The notes: generated by a model not told the origin, from the sequence alone. 64,000 nucleotides of DNA from Cristatella mucedo (GCA_009760855.2 WPIO01000020.1:5899501-5963500); one strand, 5' to 3'; positions 23,680 through 35,934 are shown, numbered from the stretch's first letter. Made by a program: numbers and translations.

Positions 23680-25385
23680 TAAGCTGTTGATGTTTCGAGC
23701 ACAAACATTCGGGTCCCACCGACACAGTTGCCTTTCCACAATAAACGCTAGAGCATTGTGGTTTTGATTCCAAAATATAAACATTATGGGTTTACCCACC
23801 ATATTGCATGGAGTTGCGCTTTCGCGTTCTTGTGCTATGGCCACAAATGGCCCTGATCAGACGGCCTATTCACACATTCGAACGGCGGTGCAGTTTCCGT
23901 CTCCACAAAAAACTTCGAACAATTACGATTTTAATTCCAGATTATAACAAGTAGTGGTACGGGTCCACCGTCAAAATTTCGTGTAATTGTAAGTACGCAT
24001 TCTAATGTAATGGCCTCCAATGGCCAAGGCTGCTGAACAATTTCGAAATGTGATAAGACTGTCATTTTCATAATATTTTCCGAATTATAGGAAACAAAGG
24101 AGCATGTTCCGGGTTAACCAACCAAGTTGTACAGCATAACGCATGAGCGTTCTCACGCTATTACCTACAATGACCCGGACCAGCCAGCCTCCGTACATAA
24201 ACTGTGATTGCGGCTGCCATCTCCACAATAGGTGCTGAGCAGCGGCGGCTTGATTTCATGTTATAGCAAACAGTGTTCGATTTGTCCAACCAAATTTCAA
24301 GATTTAGCCAATGTAAGTGTTCATGCAATGGTCTCCAGTTACCTGGCAAGATCTATATTTCGGACTGCGATACAGAGACTATACCAACAATAGGCGTCGT
24401 TGAAGTGCGGTTTTGAATGCTTTTTATGGAAAAGTCTTCCGGATTTACCCACCAAATAGTATGCGATTGCGTTAATGCGTTATATTGCTGTTGGCTCTGA
24501 TGACCAGGGCCATTGGGGGCCATGGCGCTAGAAAGAAATCACCCTCACAATATCATGAAATTAGATGGGTAAACCTGAAAAACTTGTATCAATAGTGCGA
24601 CATCAAAACAACAGTTTCCGAACATCTGTTGATGCAAATGGCAGCTGTATCGTCTTTGGAATATTAGGGAGGTTCACTGTTCCGGCCGTTAGAGTCCACA
24701 GCACAAGAAAGCACATGCGCTACACCGTAAAATTATGTATTAAAGCTGGAAAATGGTTTTCTTCAAATTGATATCAAAACTGCAGCTGCGAAACGCGTAT
24801 TGCGATAATGGCTGCATTATCGCCGTTTGAATATGTAGGTAGGCTGGCTGGCCCGGGTCATTGGAGGCCATAGCATGGGATCGCGAAAGCACTATCGCAT
24901 GAAATTTTGTGGGTCAAACTAGATCACTGCTTGCCATAATAAGCTATCAAAACCGCGTTGCGAAAAACACTTTTTTGTTGAAACAGCAGCTGTATCACAG
25001 ATTGACTACTTGGAGCTCAAATATACGCCGGGTGATTGGAGGCCATAGCTTGATAACGCGGAAGAGAAATCAAATGAAAATTAATGGGTAAACGTTGCTA
25101 ACGTTTCATTATGAAGTTGGATTAAAGCCGTAGTTTCACGAGATTGTTTGCAGTAATGGCAGCTGTGTTGCCGTTTAAATGCTTAAATAGGCTTAATTAC
25201 GCGGGCCATTTGAGGCCGTAGCACGAGAACAAGAAAGCGCAATTGCATGTAATGTGACTGCTAAGCAACCCGCAAGACCACTCTGTATAATTTAGAATCA
25301 CGGCCGCAGTGCTCTGAAATTTAAGTTGGAAATGGCAGCTGTATCGCAGTTATTCATGGGACCCCAAACATTCCACAGTTGCAAA
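23680..25385. repeat. Inverted array of about ten diverged 172-bp satellite units
   Basis: From 23680 to about 24500 the units are antisense. Anchor positions of the TGGCC(A/T)CCAATGGCC block fall near 23835, 24010, 24165, 24330 and 24490. From about 24505 to 25385 the units are sense, with the GGAGGCCATAGC block near 24520, 24695, 24867, 25042 and 25212. Spacing is 155-175 bases. Shared landmarks in sense units are CATGAAATTTTGTGGGTAAA, ATCAAAACCGCAGTT and AATGGCAGCTGTATCGCAG. The units are well diverged, so the array is old. Confidence 0.8.
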
Positions 25386-25794
25386 TTAAACCTTGGGTTA
25401 GCTCATTGATCTCTTAACGGTCTGCCAAAGTATGGTATATATCTTCCTAGTCGTTAATTAAGGGTGCCATTAGATGAGAGCAGTCTTCAGCCAATTCGTC
25501 AAAAGGAGCAGGGACATCCGCGTCCGGAACGAAGCTTAGAACTAACATTGTTTTGACATGCATTCGCAGATTTTCGTCATCATGGTATTGTGTTGCAAGA
25601 TTGAAATCTTGAACTTTTCACTTAAAATTATATTAGATTCAAACAAACATCCAACTAGCTGCTCTCCAGGAAAGACGGTTTAACAGGTATTCCGACCGGC
25701 TTTCAAAAAATCTGACATGGTATTTTTTGTCATGGTTTGCAACGTTAATGCTTGACGAAACTGGACATACAATTAATACTTCCTTACCTATCTT

Positions 25795-26600
25795 TAAATA
25801 ATAATAATGCGCTTGATAAAGCACCCTCAGAGAATTCAATTTCTTTCTAGACGCTTCACATTTGCAGCAAAGAGAAGCGCGATTGAATGGTGAGTTATAT
25901 CATGCTTGATAAACATGAATAACATGGTTAGGGGTCACATGCACAGGGTCCGCATGCAAATGTGGTTAGTGGCAGCATGCACAGTGTCAGCACGCATAAG
26001 CACGTCAAGGACAAAGCACAGGGACCCATTAAATGCTGTCCTAAATATGTGTGTTTTTAAGTTCTTTTTAAATGTGGTCAAGTCAGGGAATGTTCTGACG
26101 CAAGTCGGGAGGGAGTTTCAGGCTTTGGGAGCATATGAACTAAATGCACGGTCTCCAAAGGATTTGAGGTTTGTACGAGGTATTGGTAAACTGTTGGATT
26201 CCGAAAAGAGGGTGGTACGATGCCTGGCCTGGTGCGGTAGTAAATCTGAGAGATAGGCTGGAGCCAAAGAATGAAGTGACCTAAAAGTGAGCGAGAAAAC
26301 CTTGAAGTCAATCCGTTGCTTGACTGGTAGCCAGTGCAGGTCGGCGAGAAGTGGAGTAATGTGGCAACTGCGACGCTCACGACAGACAAGCCTAGCTGCC
26401 GAGTTTTGCACCATCTGTAATCGCCTGATTGGACATGCCGGTATGCCGGCAAGTAGTGAGTTACAGAAGTCAAGACGGAATGTCACAATTGCATGCACCA
26501 ACTTAGACGTGGTATCCTTATCCAAACAAGGCCGAATTCTAGCAATGTTGTGTAGCTAAAAGTAGGCTTTTGATTTGAAATACGCAAAAGCTGGTTAAAT
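25795..26600 (-). mobile_element. LINE A, 5'-truncated, about 0.8 kb
   Basis: From AATAATAATGCGCTTGATAA (tail) through the 3' UTR into coding sequence. The 26118-26525 frame encodes RLDFCNSLLAGIPACPIRRL, CRERRSCHITPLLADLHWLP and SFGDRAFSSYAPKA followed by an in-frame stop in place of the Trp-Asn of other copies. The 5' end lies near 26600, within the RT C-terminal region. Confidence 0.9.
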
Positions 26601-26640
26601 CAATTAAATGATATATTTAAAGTTCCTATCGTAATTACAT

Positions 26641-26730
26641 GGTTTTTTCGCGACCGCATTTGTCGCGGTTGCTAGCATTGTGCACTTCTGTCGGAGTGCT
26701 TTTGTCCTGCGTGCTTTTGTCGGGGTACAG
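26641..26730 (+). repeat. Third TTTTGTCGG/TTTTGTCC box cluster
   Basis: TTTTTTCGCGACCGCATTTG, then GTGCACTTCTGTCGGAGTGC, TTTTGTCCTGC and GTGCTTTTGTCGG, resembling 19386-19452 in sequence and orientation. It could be another element end. Confidence 0.5.
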
Positions 26731-27436
26731 CTGCGAGCTGATACCAGCCTCCGTCAGGGGAGTGCATACCATTCCTTCGCAGCGACCATTAGCAAACGCT
26801 GAGTTTGTCAGTTGCCAATGTGTGTGTGCGTTGGCATAATCTCTTATCATTGTAATCTTCTAGGTCGTGGTTTTAACTCCCACAGATGGCCATTCGAGCT
26901 ATCATCTTCTGCTACGATACTCCTTAGGTTACCAGGTAAATCAGGCTGGTGGTTTTTTTCTATTTTCTTTGCCTAGCTGCATCGAGACCTGAAATGAAAG
27001 ATTAGTTGGAAAGCATTAGATTACGGTCATGTTACGACGGCACCGCGATAGAGACTGGTGCAGTACGGTGCAGCACTGTAGAGCCATTCGTCAGGAAAAC
27101 TTAGAAGAAGCGACCAGATGTAAATTTTTCATGGATGGATCCGGTACGAACTAGCCAACAGGCTCAGGACTACTACCAGAACGGAGATTTAATTGTTGCA
27201 ACGCGTGGTCTCTTGCTCGTGCGTAGCGAAACGGCTACTAAACGACTGGACGTCTCAGTCGCTACTGCGACTGACCCTACAAAACCAGCAGTGAATTACA
27301 CCTGCTCATCAATTTAAACAGCTAATTCCAACGCTAATTACTTGGCAATTTCATAGCCAGTGGGCTCGAGAAAGACTCTGGATCCCTCTCAAGAGCGCAT
27401 AGCGCCAGAAATGCCTCGTAATATTTCTTTTACCTC
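26731..27436. other. Gene-free stretch
   Basis: Nothing recognised. Confidence 0.4.
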
Positions 27437-27515
27437 TAAAAATAATAATCCACTTGATAGAGCGTCTTCAGAGAATTCAATCTCTTTCTAGGTGCTTTGC
27501 ATTTTCTGCAAGGGA
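27437..27515 (-). mobile_element. LINE A tail
   Basis: AATAATAATCCACTTGATAG, AGAGAATTCAATCTCTTTCT and AGGTGCTTTGCATTTTCTGC: 3' terminus only. Confidence 0.75.
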
Positions 27516-28079
27516 GCTCTACGTCAGTTCTAGATCTGAAGCGTAACGCCGCGCCGCACGCAAGGGCTCCTCAACTCTCTCCCTAAAGAACATGGCGAGC
27601 CAAATTTTTCGCGAGCCCAAAGCTCAGCACCGAGTGTACACTGCACGAAAGCTTTTTTCATCCGCACATAAATACGAGACGATCGTCTCACTTGGAGAGT
27701 TGAAGCCATGCCGCAGAATGTGATTTTCCAAACAGGTTTACTTGGCATCATCTAAAAGAACACAAACTGAGCTTCGCATCTGCTAGAGCGGTGGCTCGAA
27801 ATGGCGCACCGAATTCACGCCGTCCGAAATGTCTCTGCAGCCTTCCTCTGGCATAGATCCCTCGGGAGAGAAAAAATCCTACTCCCAAGCAAATGGTTTT
27901 TTACGGCGTTTACGAGGGGTTCTAAAGTTACGCTAAGACGTCTCTCGGCCCTGCAGACATTTTGATACTCAGCTAAATCGCAGCACGCGCTCCCGTTGTG
28001 AGAAACTTAAGCTTCACCGAAGCTAGCCGCCCGGCAGCCCTCCGCGATATAACTGTAAAAAGAATTAACTTTTTTATTC

Positions 28080-28165
28080 TCTATAAATATGTAGAGCGCC
28101 TACAAAGACATTAAGCTCTCTAAGGGCGCAACAGAAATTTACTATTATTTATCATTATTATTATT
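28080..28165 (+). mobile_element. LINE A or SINE2 tail
   Basis: TAGAGCGCCTACAAAGACAT, TAAGCTCTCTAAGGGCGC and a TTATTTATCATTATTATTAT end. Only the shared tail is present, so the parent family is uncertain. Confidence 0.65.
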
Positions 28166-28199
28166 AAAAGAACGATCTTATTCTTCGACTTGTCTTCGA

Positions 28200-29930
28200 C
28201 TTTCGATACACAAGGATAGTTCCCTCTCGGGAAATTGATTCAACGTGAGCAACGAAGGCAGTCATCTCAATCTTTCCAGTTCCGTCGATAAAAAAGTGAT
28301 AGCGACCCTACCCTTCTCCGGGGAAACAACTTTAGTCGACGCACGCCACCCTATAAGACGCGGGGGCGGGCCCTCTCTAAGCGTGGTAGCCCGTCTCCTG
28401 ACGCTCGTTAGCCACTACTCTCGAGCGACTGGACTTTCAGGCAGAGGGGGTGAAGGTGTGCAGCTGCCGGGCTCCCTAAAATGCGCCCTGTTCTTCCGGC
28501 TCGAGCCGGCGGCTGGCAGCGAACGGCACTCGATCCCACTGCCGACGGGCTTTCTGGCTCCACACTGCCTTCGTAGAAAGCCGCTCTCTTTGCCTTCACC
28601 AATGGCATTTAGCTTTTTCGTGGCACTTGAAACTGCTTATGACATAGAATTTTCTTTGTAAGACCTGCCTGCCGCAGCGGAACCCTACCGAATATCGAGG
28701 TGGCCCCTGGGGGCGGACTTCAAGATGGCTACCTATACGCTCGCCCCGCCCCACAGCAAGCTGTTCAATGGACGTCGCACGCCTACAGATAAGAGATGCC
28801 ATTGTGCGCCATTCACGCACGCAGCAGCACAATGCCACATTTCGCGCCTCCGCCTAGTCCGATCGTCTGCGGGACTTCCGACGGGCCGAGTAGACCGTGA
28901 CAGAGGTGGCTCGCGGTCTGACTGACCAACGCTGCGCACCGCGCGACGATTAGAGCCGATCGCTCGCTCGCCCTACCGGCGCGGCGCGTCGAGCTTTAGC
29001 TCGGCTGCTGCCGCTGCAGCAGCGGGAACAGCGGCAGCACTGGCGTCAGCTCTGCACTGCGGCCCGCTCGGATGCGGCGAACCACTCGCGCTCGTCCGGC
29101 TTTCCGGCGTGAAGTAAGTTGAGCTGCCCTGAAAGCGCTTAGCGAGCAGACGAGCGGCACGCCTCTCGCCGCCTCCTCCGCCGCCTGCGCGCGCTGGCGA
29201 GCCACGGGAGGCGACGGTGAGCACGGATGATGATGAGAGCGGCGGATCGATCGGGCGCACCGGTCGGAGGCGGCAACTGCCGGAAGAGGGCTAGCCGCTG
29301 GACCAGCGCGGCACCCGGGCATGGGGTCTGAATTGGATGCAGGCGATCCGGCTAGAGCGGACTGATCGACGGGTCGCGCGGCGAGTGGCGATCTGTCCCT
29401 TGTACGCATCGGCGAGATCGGCGGACTCAGGCGGGGTGGATTGGAGCTGAGCGCAAACGCTCCGCGCACCGGTCGAGTCGATGCAACTCGCAACCCGGGT
29501 TGAGCGAGCGGCAGCAACTACAAGTGTTCGCCGCGCTCTCTGCCCTCAAAGATCTGACCCCGGTTTTAAAAAGAAAAATGAGGCTTCAAACAGCTTGCTA
29601 GCCCGCGTGCGTAGGTGTAATAACGCGAACCGCTTTAAGAGGCGCATCCAGCAGGATTGCAGCAGGCGTGGCCATGCTGATGCAGGGAGCCGAAGGGGCC
29701 TAACCGACGCTCCGACGCACTGGCAGAGAGCGGAGGCGCAAGCTAGACGACAAGGAAACTCTTTGCGTCAAGGCGTCATTCGCTTTACGCCGACTGCGCA
29801 CGAAGACGTACTGCTTGAAGACGGCCAGACAGCAAAAGTCGCCCTCCCATAGCTCTGGTTGAAGGGGCGGGCTGTGGATGCTCAGCCAAATAATGGCCAT
29901 TCATCACCCATCCCCCCTCAGCGACGTAGG
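28200..29930. other. GC- and CpG-rich block without a recognised gene
   Basis: Base composition rises sharply and CpG is frequent, especially 28920-29480. Long open frames on both strands here (for example 28245-28661 plus, 28996-29517 minus) are expected from high GC alone and show no domains. It could be a CpG island or promoter of a gene whose exons I do not see. Confidence 0.45.
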
Positions 29931-29944
29931 AAACCCGATAAAAA

Positions 29945-30105
29945 AAAAATATTAGTTGATTTAACAGCCTCGCTTGTTTGGCGGCAAAAGGATCCTAATG
30001 GCCATCACCACCACTTACAGTTGGCAATAAAGGATCGCCCTCTAGCGGATTCGAATCCACGACCACGGTCGTGAAGAGCCAGCACACTTTCCAGGCGGCT
30101 ACCAT
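29945..30105 (-). mobile_element. SINE1 copy
   Basis: Minus strand: GGTCGTGGATTCGAATCCGC (B box), GCGATCCTTTATTGCCAACT, GGTGATGGCC and GAGGCTGTTAAATCAACTAA. Confidence 0.85.
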
Positions 30106-30261
30106 GTTTAAAGGATGAGACAACCAAGCTTTGAGAGCGGCTCTATGTTGGAATCAGGCGGTGCTCTGAACCACTTTGGCAGCGGCAGGGCCAGGAGTCG
30201 CCCTCTATTCCTACGCCTCTCGATAATCACCAACGACGATATGTTTCCTACTTCCACTCGA

Positions 30262-30345
30262 CCCAAGTTATGTGTTCGAGTCCGGTATTGAGCGATTTTT
30301 TATGCCCACTGCAAGCAGCGACAATAGCCGTTCCAGTACGTCTTC
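30262..30345 (+). mobile_element. SINE1 fragment
   Basis: TGTGTTCGAGTCCGGTATTG (B-box region) followed by GAGCGATTTTTTATGCCCAC and GCAAGCAGCGACAATAGCCG; the 3' end is missing. Confidence 0.6.
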
Positions 30346-30371
30346 AGGTGTTACCTTCCAGTTAAGGAACA

Positions 30372-30690
30372 TCAAGAAGATTCAACTTCTAAATATTATT
30401 AAATGAATATTATTAATATATATTATATATATATATATATATATTATATGATATATATATTCAACTTTATAAATGTATATATATATTATTATTAACATAT
30501 TATATATATATTCAACTTGATTTATATATATATATATATATACTTATATATATATATATATATACTTTTTATATATATTCAACTTGTTTCAAGATTCAAC
30601 TTTTAAATATTATTAAATAAATATTATTAATATAGTATATATGTTATATATATATATATTATTATATTATATATATATTGATTTATTATA
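30372..30690. repeat. (AT)n tract with a roughly 220-bp tandem duplication
   Basis: GATTCAACTTCTAAATATTA at 30379 recurs as GATTCAACTTTTAAATATTA at 30593, each followed by an ATATTATTAATATA block, with several pure TA runs in between. Confidence 0.8.
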
Positions 30691-30724
30691 GATAAATATT
30701 AATAAAATTTTAGTAAGATATAGC

Positions 30725-31270
30725 ATGATTGAATATCGCCCTGAGAGTATTTAGTCTCTTCTAGGCGCTTGACATATGCTGTAAAGGAATCACGATCGAA
30801 TGGTTAGTGGTTGTATGCACAATGTCAACAAGCTAACATGGTTAGTGTGTTATGCCCAGTAGCAACATGTGAATGTGATTAGTGGCAGCAGGCACAGCGT
30901 CAGCACACGAAAGAGCACAAAGGTAAAATCACAGGGACCCACAAGATGCTCTCAGAAACAGGAGCGCTTTAGCTTCTTTTTAAATTTAAGAAGCTAAAAC
31001 GCACCTGTTTTTTGCTTTCCGTATAGACGAGAAAGCCTAAATTGTGCTTCGCGATCGAACCGGCGAGACAGAGAGAGAGAGAGAGAGAGAGTACAAACTG
31101 TGAAAAGAAGCGGACCGAGCACAAAGACCTGAGGTGCCCCATACTTCAGTGGTTCCTCAGATGATCTTTTTTCCGTTCGCATCAATACTCTGGAGACTCG
31201 CACTGATTTAGCAGCCAAATCATCGTAGTGCATTGCAGGTGATGCCCAAGCGAGACGAGAGGCGATCAAG
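30725..31270 (-). mobile_element. LINE A copy with internal deletion and (GA)n expansion
   Basis: The tail and 3' UTR (30735-30950) match other copies. After a 49-base palindrome (30959-31007) the sequence jumps to the RT core region (GACGAGAAAGCCTAAATTGT, CCTGAGGTGCCCCATACTTC), skipping what is about 800 bases in the 39.7-41.3 kb copy. A (GA)n run near 31070-31090 sits where that copy reads GAGAGGGAGAG. Confidence 0.8.
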
Positions 31271-32374
31271 GACTCAATCATCGCTGTAGGCCGCCGGTGG
31301 CCGGCACACTGCGCCGCTTATCAACCATTGCAAGTTACATAAGGATGCTAAGACTCTGCGGCCGCGTAGTTTCTTGTTTCTGTAGCGGAGACCGCATGAG
31401 GCCAAATGAGCAGTTTCTTTTGAGCCTCTGTCACTCTCCTCCCCGCTCAGACGAAAGCCCGGAAGCCCTCCTCGGTAAGCACCGCGATATTCATAGAGGT
31501 GCTAACGGTCCTGAGAATTTTTCCTTTAAGGACATATTTACAAGTGTTCTCTAATTGCTAGTATTCGTAAATCAGTATTTTAAATAAAGAGAGAAGCGGC
31601 GGCTAGAGAGGCTTATTTGTATCTCCGACTCCGTGCTTCTTTGTGGACGAGACGACCGCATTTTTAAATTTTTGGTTTATGCTGCTGGGGAAGCGCCCGA
31701 TCGGCGAGCGCGTCTACTGTCTCAGTTCCACTGAGGGATGAGGCCAATTTTTCTATCGGACGTCATATTGGAAGAGCTGCTAAATAGATAATTCGTAACA
31801 GACTGGTTTAAACGAATGCGGTGCTTCGCCGCTTTGTCGGTCGTCTGAGGCTCTCCAAGTAAGATACGACATAAGTTATTTGACGCACATTAAAAAATGC
31901 TTCCCGGTGGCGAGCCTTCCCAGTAGATTGCTAAATGCATTTTGTGATTTTTCTGTAATGAAAACTAAGGGATAAACTGAACTATGACCAATAACAGTCC
32001 AAATCAGTTTTCAAAAAGTTGGTGAAAGTGTTTTGAGCGTATCTCAGCGTAAAATCCTAGACTTTGCACCACGTGCTTCAAATCCGTGGCTTAATTACAA
32101 TAGTAGAAAAATAGTAAGATTCTCGTTTAGCGATCTAAAATAACTAAATATTCTGCTACGCTCTTGGCCTTCTCCTTAGAAAAACCCTGGCTATGCCCTC
32201 GGTTAAGTGGATGGCGGCTGCGATTAACACAGACGGGTGAATGTTGTTTTTCCGTGCATGCCGTTCAGTTCCGAGTTCTTGGTATTTTTTTCGACTCTGG
32301 TCGAAAGCGTCCTGATCATTCATTAATTTTCGCGGACCTTACATGTATCTTAGCCCAGCAGCACTTCGCTCGCT
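31271..32374. other. Gene-free stretch
   Basis: Nothing recognised. Confidence 0.4.
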
Positions 32375-32505
32375 AATTACTATCCAGGTCCCGCGTTCGA
32401 GCCCTGCTGTGGGCGATCCTTTGTTGCCCACTGTAAGCGGTGTTGATAGCCATTGTGTCTCTTCTGCCGCTTTATAAAAAGAGGCTGTTTGATCAGCTCA
32501 CCTTT
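32375..32505 (+). mobile_element. SINE1 copy
   Basis: CCCGCGTTCGAGCCCTGCTG (B box), GGGCGATCCTTTGTTGCCCA, GTAAGCGGTGTTGATAGCCA and AAAAGAGGCTGTTTGATCAG. Confidence 0.8.
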
Positions 32506-32739
32506 GCTTTACCTTAACCTCAAAAATACAATAAAATAAAAGTGCTTGCAGAAATGGGGCCATAACCACTGTAGAGCAACATCAGGCAACGGCCTCTTTG
32601 AGTTCCGTCAAATTCTAATAAGTAACGTCGCACGCTTCTGTTCGAACCGAGCTACTGCAGCCGCAATTTCGATGGCTTTTTCAAAAAATATGGAGCCACT
32701 CTCAGTCAAATCTGCCATTTGGCTGAGAGTGGCAGAATC

Positions 32740-32820
32740 TCGCCTCGATGGGGGAATGAATGATACAGCAATCTCTGGCTTGCCGGGCCAGCGCTCTACC
32801 TACTGAGCTGTCGAGACCCG
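32740..32820 (-). other. tRNA-like sequence, probably a SINE head
   Basis: Minus strand: GCTCAGTAGGTAGAGCGCTG is a good tRNA D-arm/A box, and CTGGCCCGGCAAGCCAG folds as an anticodon arm with loop CCGGCAA. The T-arm position reads GTATCATTCATTCCC instead of GGTTCGAnTCC, and U33 is replaced by C, so it is not a functional tRNA gene. It abuts the hairpin at 32695-32733. Confidence 0.5.
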
Positions 32821-34234
32821 ACATCTTTAGCTCCAGAGGCAGTGCTAACAGCCAGGACTCTGCCTATGCGCACCGTCCTGCCGTTGTCCAGCTTGCTACC
32901 TGAATGCGTGTCCGGTTGTTTTAATTGGTTTTGGATTGGTTTTTAGCTAATCCTCTGAGCATTTGCTTCACTTCTGCAAAATAACGAGTCCGGATTATTT
33001 CCTTTCTGTGCCCCCCCCACACCACACAGCACCAGAGTGCCTCGGCAGGGTTGTCCGTTCGTATACCCTTGAGATATTTGACGCAGAGAGTAGCAAAACC
33101 CTGCTTGGGCCACCGTCCCTTTGATTCTTTATTTCCACAAGAAACCAATCAATCATAGTACGATGTGCTGAGCGCGGCTCAAGTCGTCGAAAGGCCGGAG
33201 TACGCTTATTTACACAAAGCGGCAAAGTGCGCTCCCGCTGTGCGGTAGTCCGCGTTCTCTTTACCAGGGTGATTTGAACATCCCTGTCAGGGAATTGAGG
33301 TGTTGGAGTTCTGCTGCCCGTGTGTGCTACTGCCTTCGTCCGACATAGGAGGCTTCTTCCAAGCGCACAGCCAATCGTTGGCCCGACGATGGCCCGCGTA
33401 GCAGGAAACTCTTCCAGACACAGGATGACAAATGGCGAGCAGGTGCATTCGAAGGTGTGTGAAAATCGGTCTCAGTTTGACTCCGTGACGAGCTTTGTTG
33501 CTTTCCGCAACGGATGCTTTTATGCACCGCACTCCGGATGGGCCTCCACTAAACGACGTCGGCCGCAGCCGTACGAAACCTTACTTCCGGTTGTGCCCAT
33601 TGGCGGTCTCAGTCGCAGCAACAAAAAGTGAGCTGGATAAGCTAGGGCGCGCCGCGCCCACCGCGTGCCTCACGAGGACAGCATTAAGGGGCGTTCGTAG
33701 CTATAATCCAGAGAGCAAAGCTCGCTGCGGCCGATCTTGATGCCAATCGAAAGAAGCGGAAGCCATGCTGTGGGCGGTTTCTCGCCTTCGGTTATCATTA
33801 TTGGCGCTGGGCTTAAGTGCTTTGGTTTTTAGCAGATATTAGCCGAGGAGTTTCGTGCAACGGTTAGCCACTACAGTGCGTTAAACTGAAGGAACTGCAA
33901 GGGACTGATGCTTGTGACAGTCACTCCGCGTGCTATATTTGGCCGAGTTTTTAGCTTGACGAAAAATTCTTCTCAGTCCCCCCCGGCAACGGTCCTTATT
34001 GCTGTCTACGTTGCGGCCATGCAGCGGCTGGAGCCCCATGGCCGCTTGATAGAGAAATAGCCGCAAGCTCACTCCTGTAGCTCATCGCTGGAGAACTTTT
34101 CGGCACGGCGAATTATATAGCGAATATGCTACTAAGGGCTTACTGAACCCTGCTAAAACGTTTCTCGTGAACACGCTTTCTTGAAAGCACGAGCAAAGTG
34201 CCAATAACAAGATTTACTTCTCTTAGGGTACCGT
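32821..34234. other. Gene-free stretch
   Basis: Several overlapping open frames (32921-33631) have no recognisable content. Confidence 0.4.
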
Positions 34235-34350
34235 TCGTATGGAATGGAATGTATCTCCGTCTGTAACTCCACAAAGCCCTAAAGGCTGTGTGGGTGTTTC
34301 GCAGGAGAGTTTTGTATAGCGCACTCACAGCCTAAGCGGCTTTCGGTGCG
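34235..34350 (-). mobile_element. LINE B 3' tail fragment
   Basis: TGGAATGGAATGTATCTCCG, TCTGTAACTCCACAAAGCCC and CACTCACAGCCTAAGCGGCT. It ends abruptly near 34350, so only about 115 bases were copied. Confidence 0.85.
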
Positions 34351-35934
34351 CATAATGCCATCACTAATATTATTGCAATTACTATGACAATGGGCAGAAC
34401 GACGTTTTATCAAAAATAATGCAAGAAATTCCTTTGCGAAGCATCTTCGCAGAAAAATAGGTTTCTGAACTGGGCGGGAGCCTTAACACGTGACAAACGC
34501 GAATTCTATCACTGGCTTTTCAGTGAGGTGCGGGAGTTCTAAAACGCACTGAAACTGCTAGAGCCAAATTCGCTGTGATTATCATGCTGCTAACAACTTT
34601 TTTTTCTAAAAGACCTAACCTGTTTGAGCAATCCTTAGCAACTCTGGGAGGTTAACTATTCCTACTAGCATCTTTGTATAAACACCGGCCTTCAAAATAT
34701 CGCAAGAATCTATCGACTCTCGTTTCAGTAAAACGAAAGGCACGTGCGCCCATTGAAACAAGCCGACTGTCGCTGGCTACGTCACAGTCGGTACAAAGAA
34801 TGTAGCTGAAGGTCACAGTTGGTGCTGACCCTAACAGTAAGCCATTGCAGCGTCCAAGTCAGCAAGCGTATACAACCGCAGCTCACGTCGTTTTTCTTTT
34901 GGCTGAAACCGCCGGTAAACCCTTTCTTCTCTGCTGCTCAGTACGTCCTCGCGTCCGGTGTGACGTACTTGGCGAAACACCTCGGGAGACAGCCACAGCC
35001 TGCCCAATTTAGACGGACATTAAATGATAGTTTTTCTGGCTCCGTTTTCAGAGATCCGTGTAGGATTGATAGTAAAATGCAAGGACCGCTTCGTTAAGTG
35101 TATACAAGCAATGCCTGCGCGCAACCAAACTATCTGCAAATATGTATATTTTACAAATTCATTATTAATGTATCCTAACTCCGTTTTCATCGTTATCCTG
35201 TTGCTTGAATTAAATTCAGAGCTTGCATGAAGCAATAGCTTATAGCAAAGCCAAAGGTTATTGCCGTCATTAAGGTGTCGCTAGACGTATCAGTTGCCGA
35301 AGACAGACGACAGATATTGCTACCCATATAGCTGTCAAGAGGATTAGTTAGCTCCGCCAACAAGCTGCTAACCAATGCATCGAATAAGCGGGCATCGGGC
35401 GTGGCCACTCTGGCTAATCGCCCAACCGTGAAAATATTCGCAACGCGAAGATGAACTGAGAATCGCCATTGACTAAAATTAAACCGTCTCAAATCGGCAG
35501 CCAAAATACACCCCTTTGTAGGTATTAACAATGGCCAGAGCAGAAAATAAAGTTGAGTCCTGCCTAAGCCTTCGGTCGACCATTGCAAAAAGCTCCGATT
35601 TACGTCCAGCCAGGTTTCAAGCTGATGACTTAAATTGCGAACTTGACTAAAGATAGGTTAGACTACCAGCTCTGTTCTGCTACGCCTGAGCAGTCACACT
35701 TGAGCACCGGGCCAGCCCTAAGCGTTCGGAATCGGCTAATCAAGCCACTGGGCCACCTGGGCTGTCCTTGTCAATGGCAGAGACTCGCCTAGCGAGTCGC
35801 GGCGGATTTATATTTTGCAGCACCAGACGAGCACCTTGCTTGATCGAATCCATCCCGGCTCGCCGTCTGTGTGGCCATAGTCCGTGCGGCTGCGTCTGTG
35901 AGAGTCGGAGAAGCAGAGGCGGGGACATGGGCAA

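Noticed and set aside
23680-25385. CRISPR-like array
   Set aside because: Units are about 172 bases, diverged along their whole length and inverted in the middle; there are no short identical repeats with unique spacers.
28996-29517. 173-residue minus-strand open frame and overlapping partners
   Set aside because: Explained by high GC; low-complexity Pro/Arg/Ala content and no splice or domain evidence.
35193-35588. 131-residue minus-strand frame
   Set aside because: No ATG at the start, no family signature, in sequence that otherwise looks intergenic.
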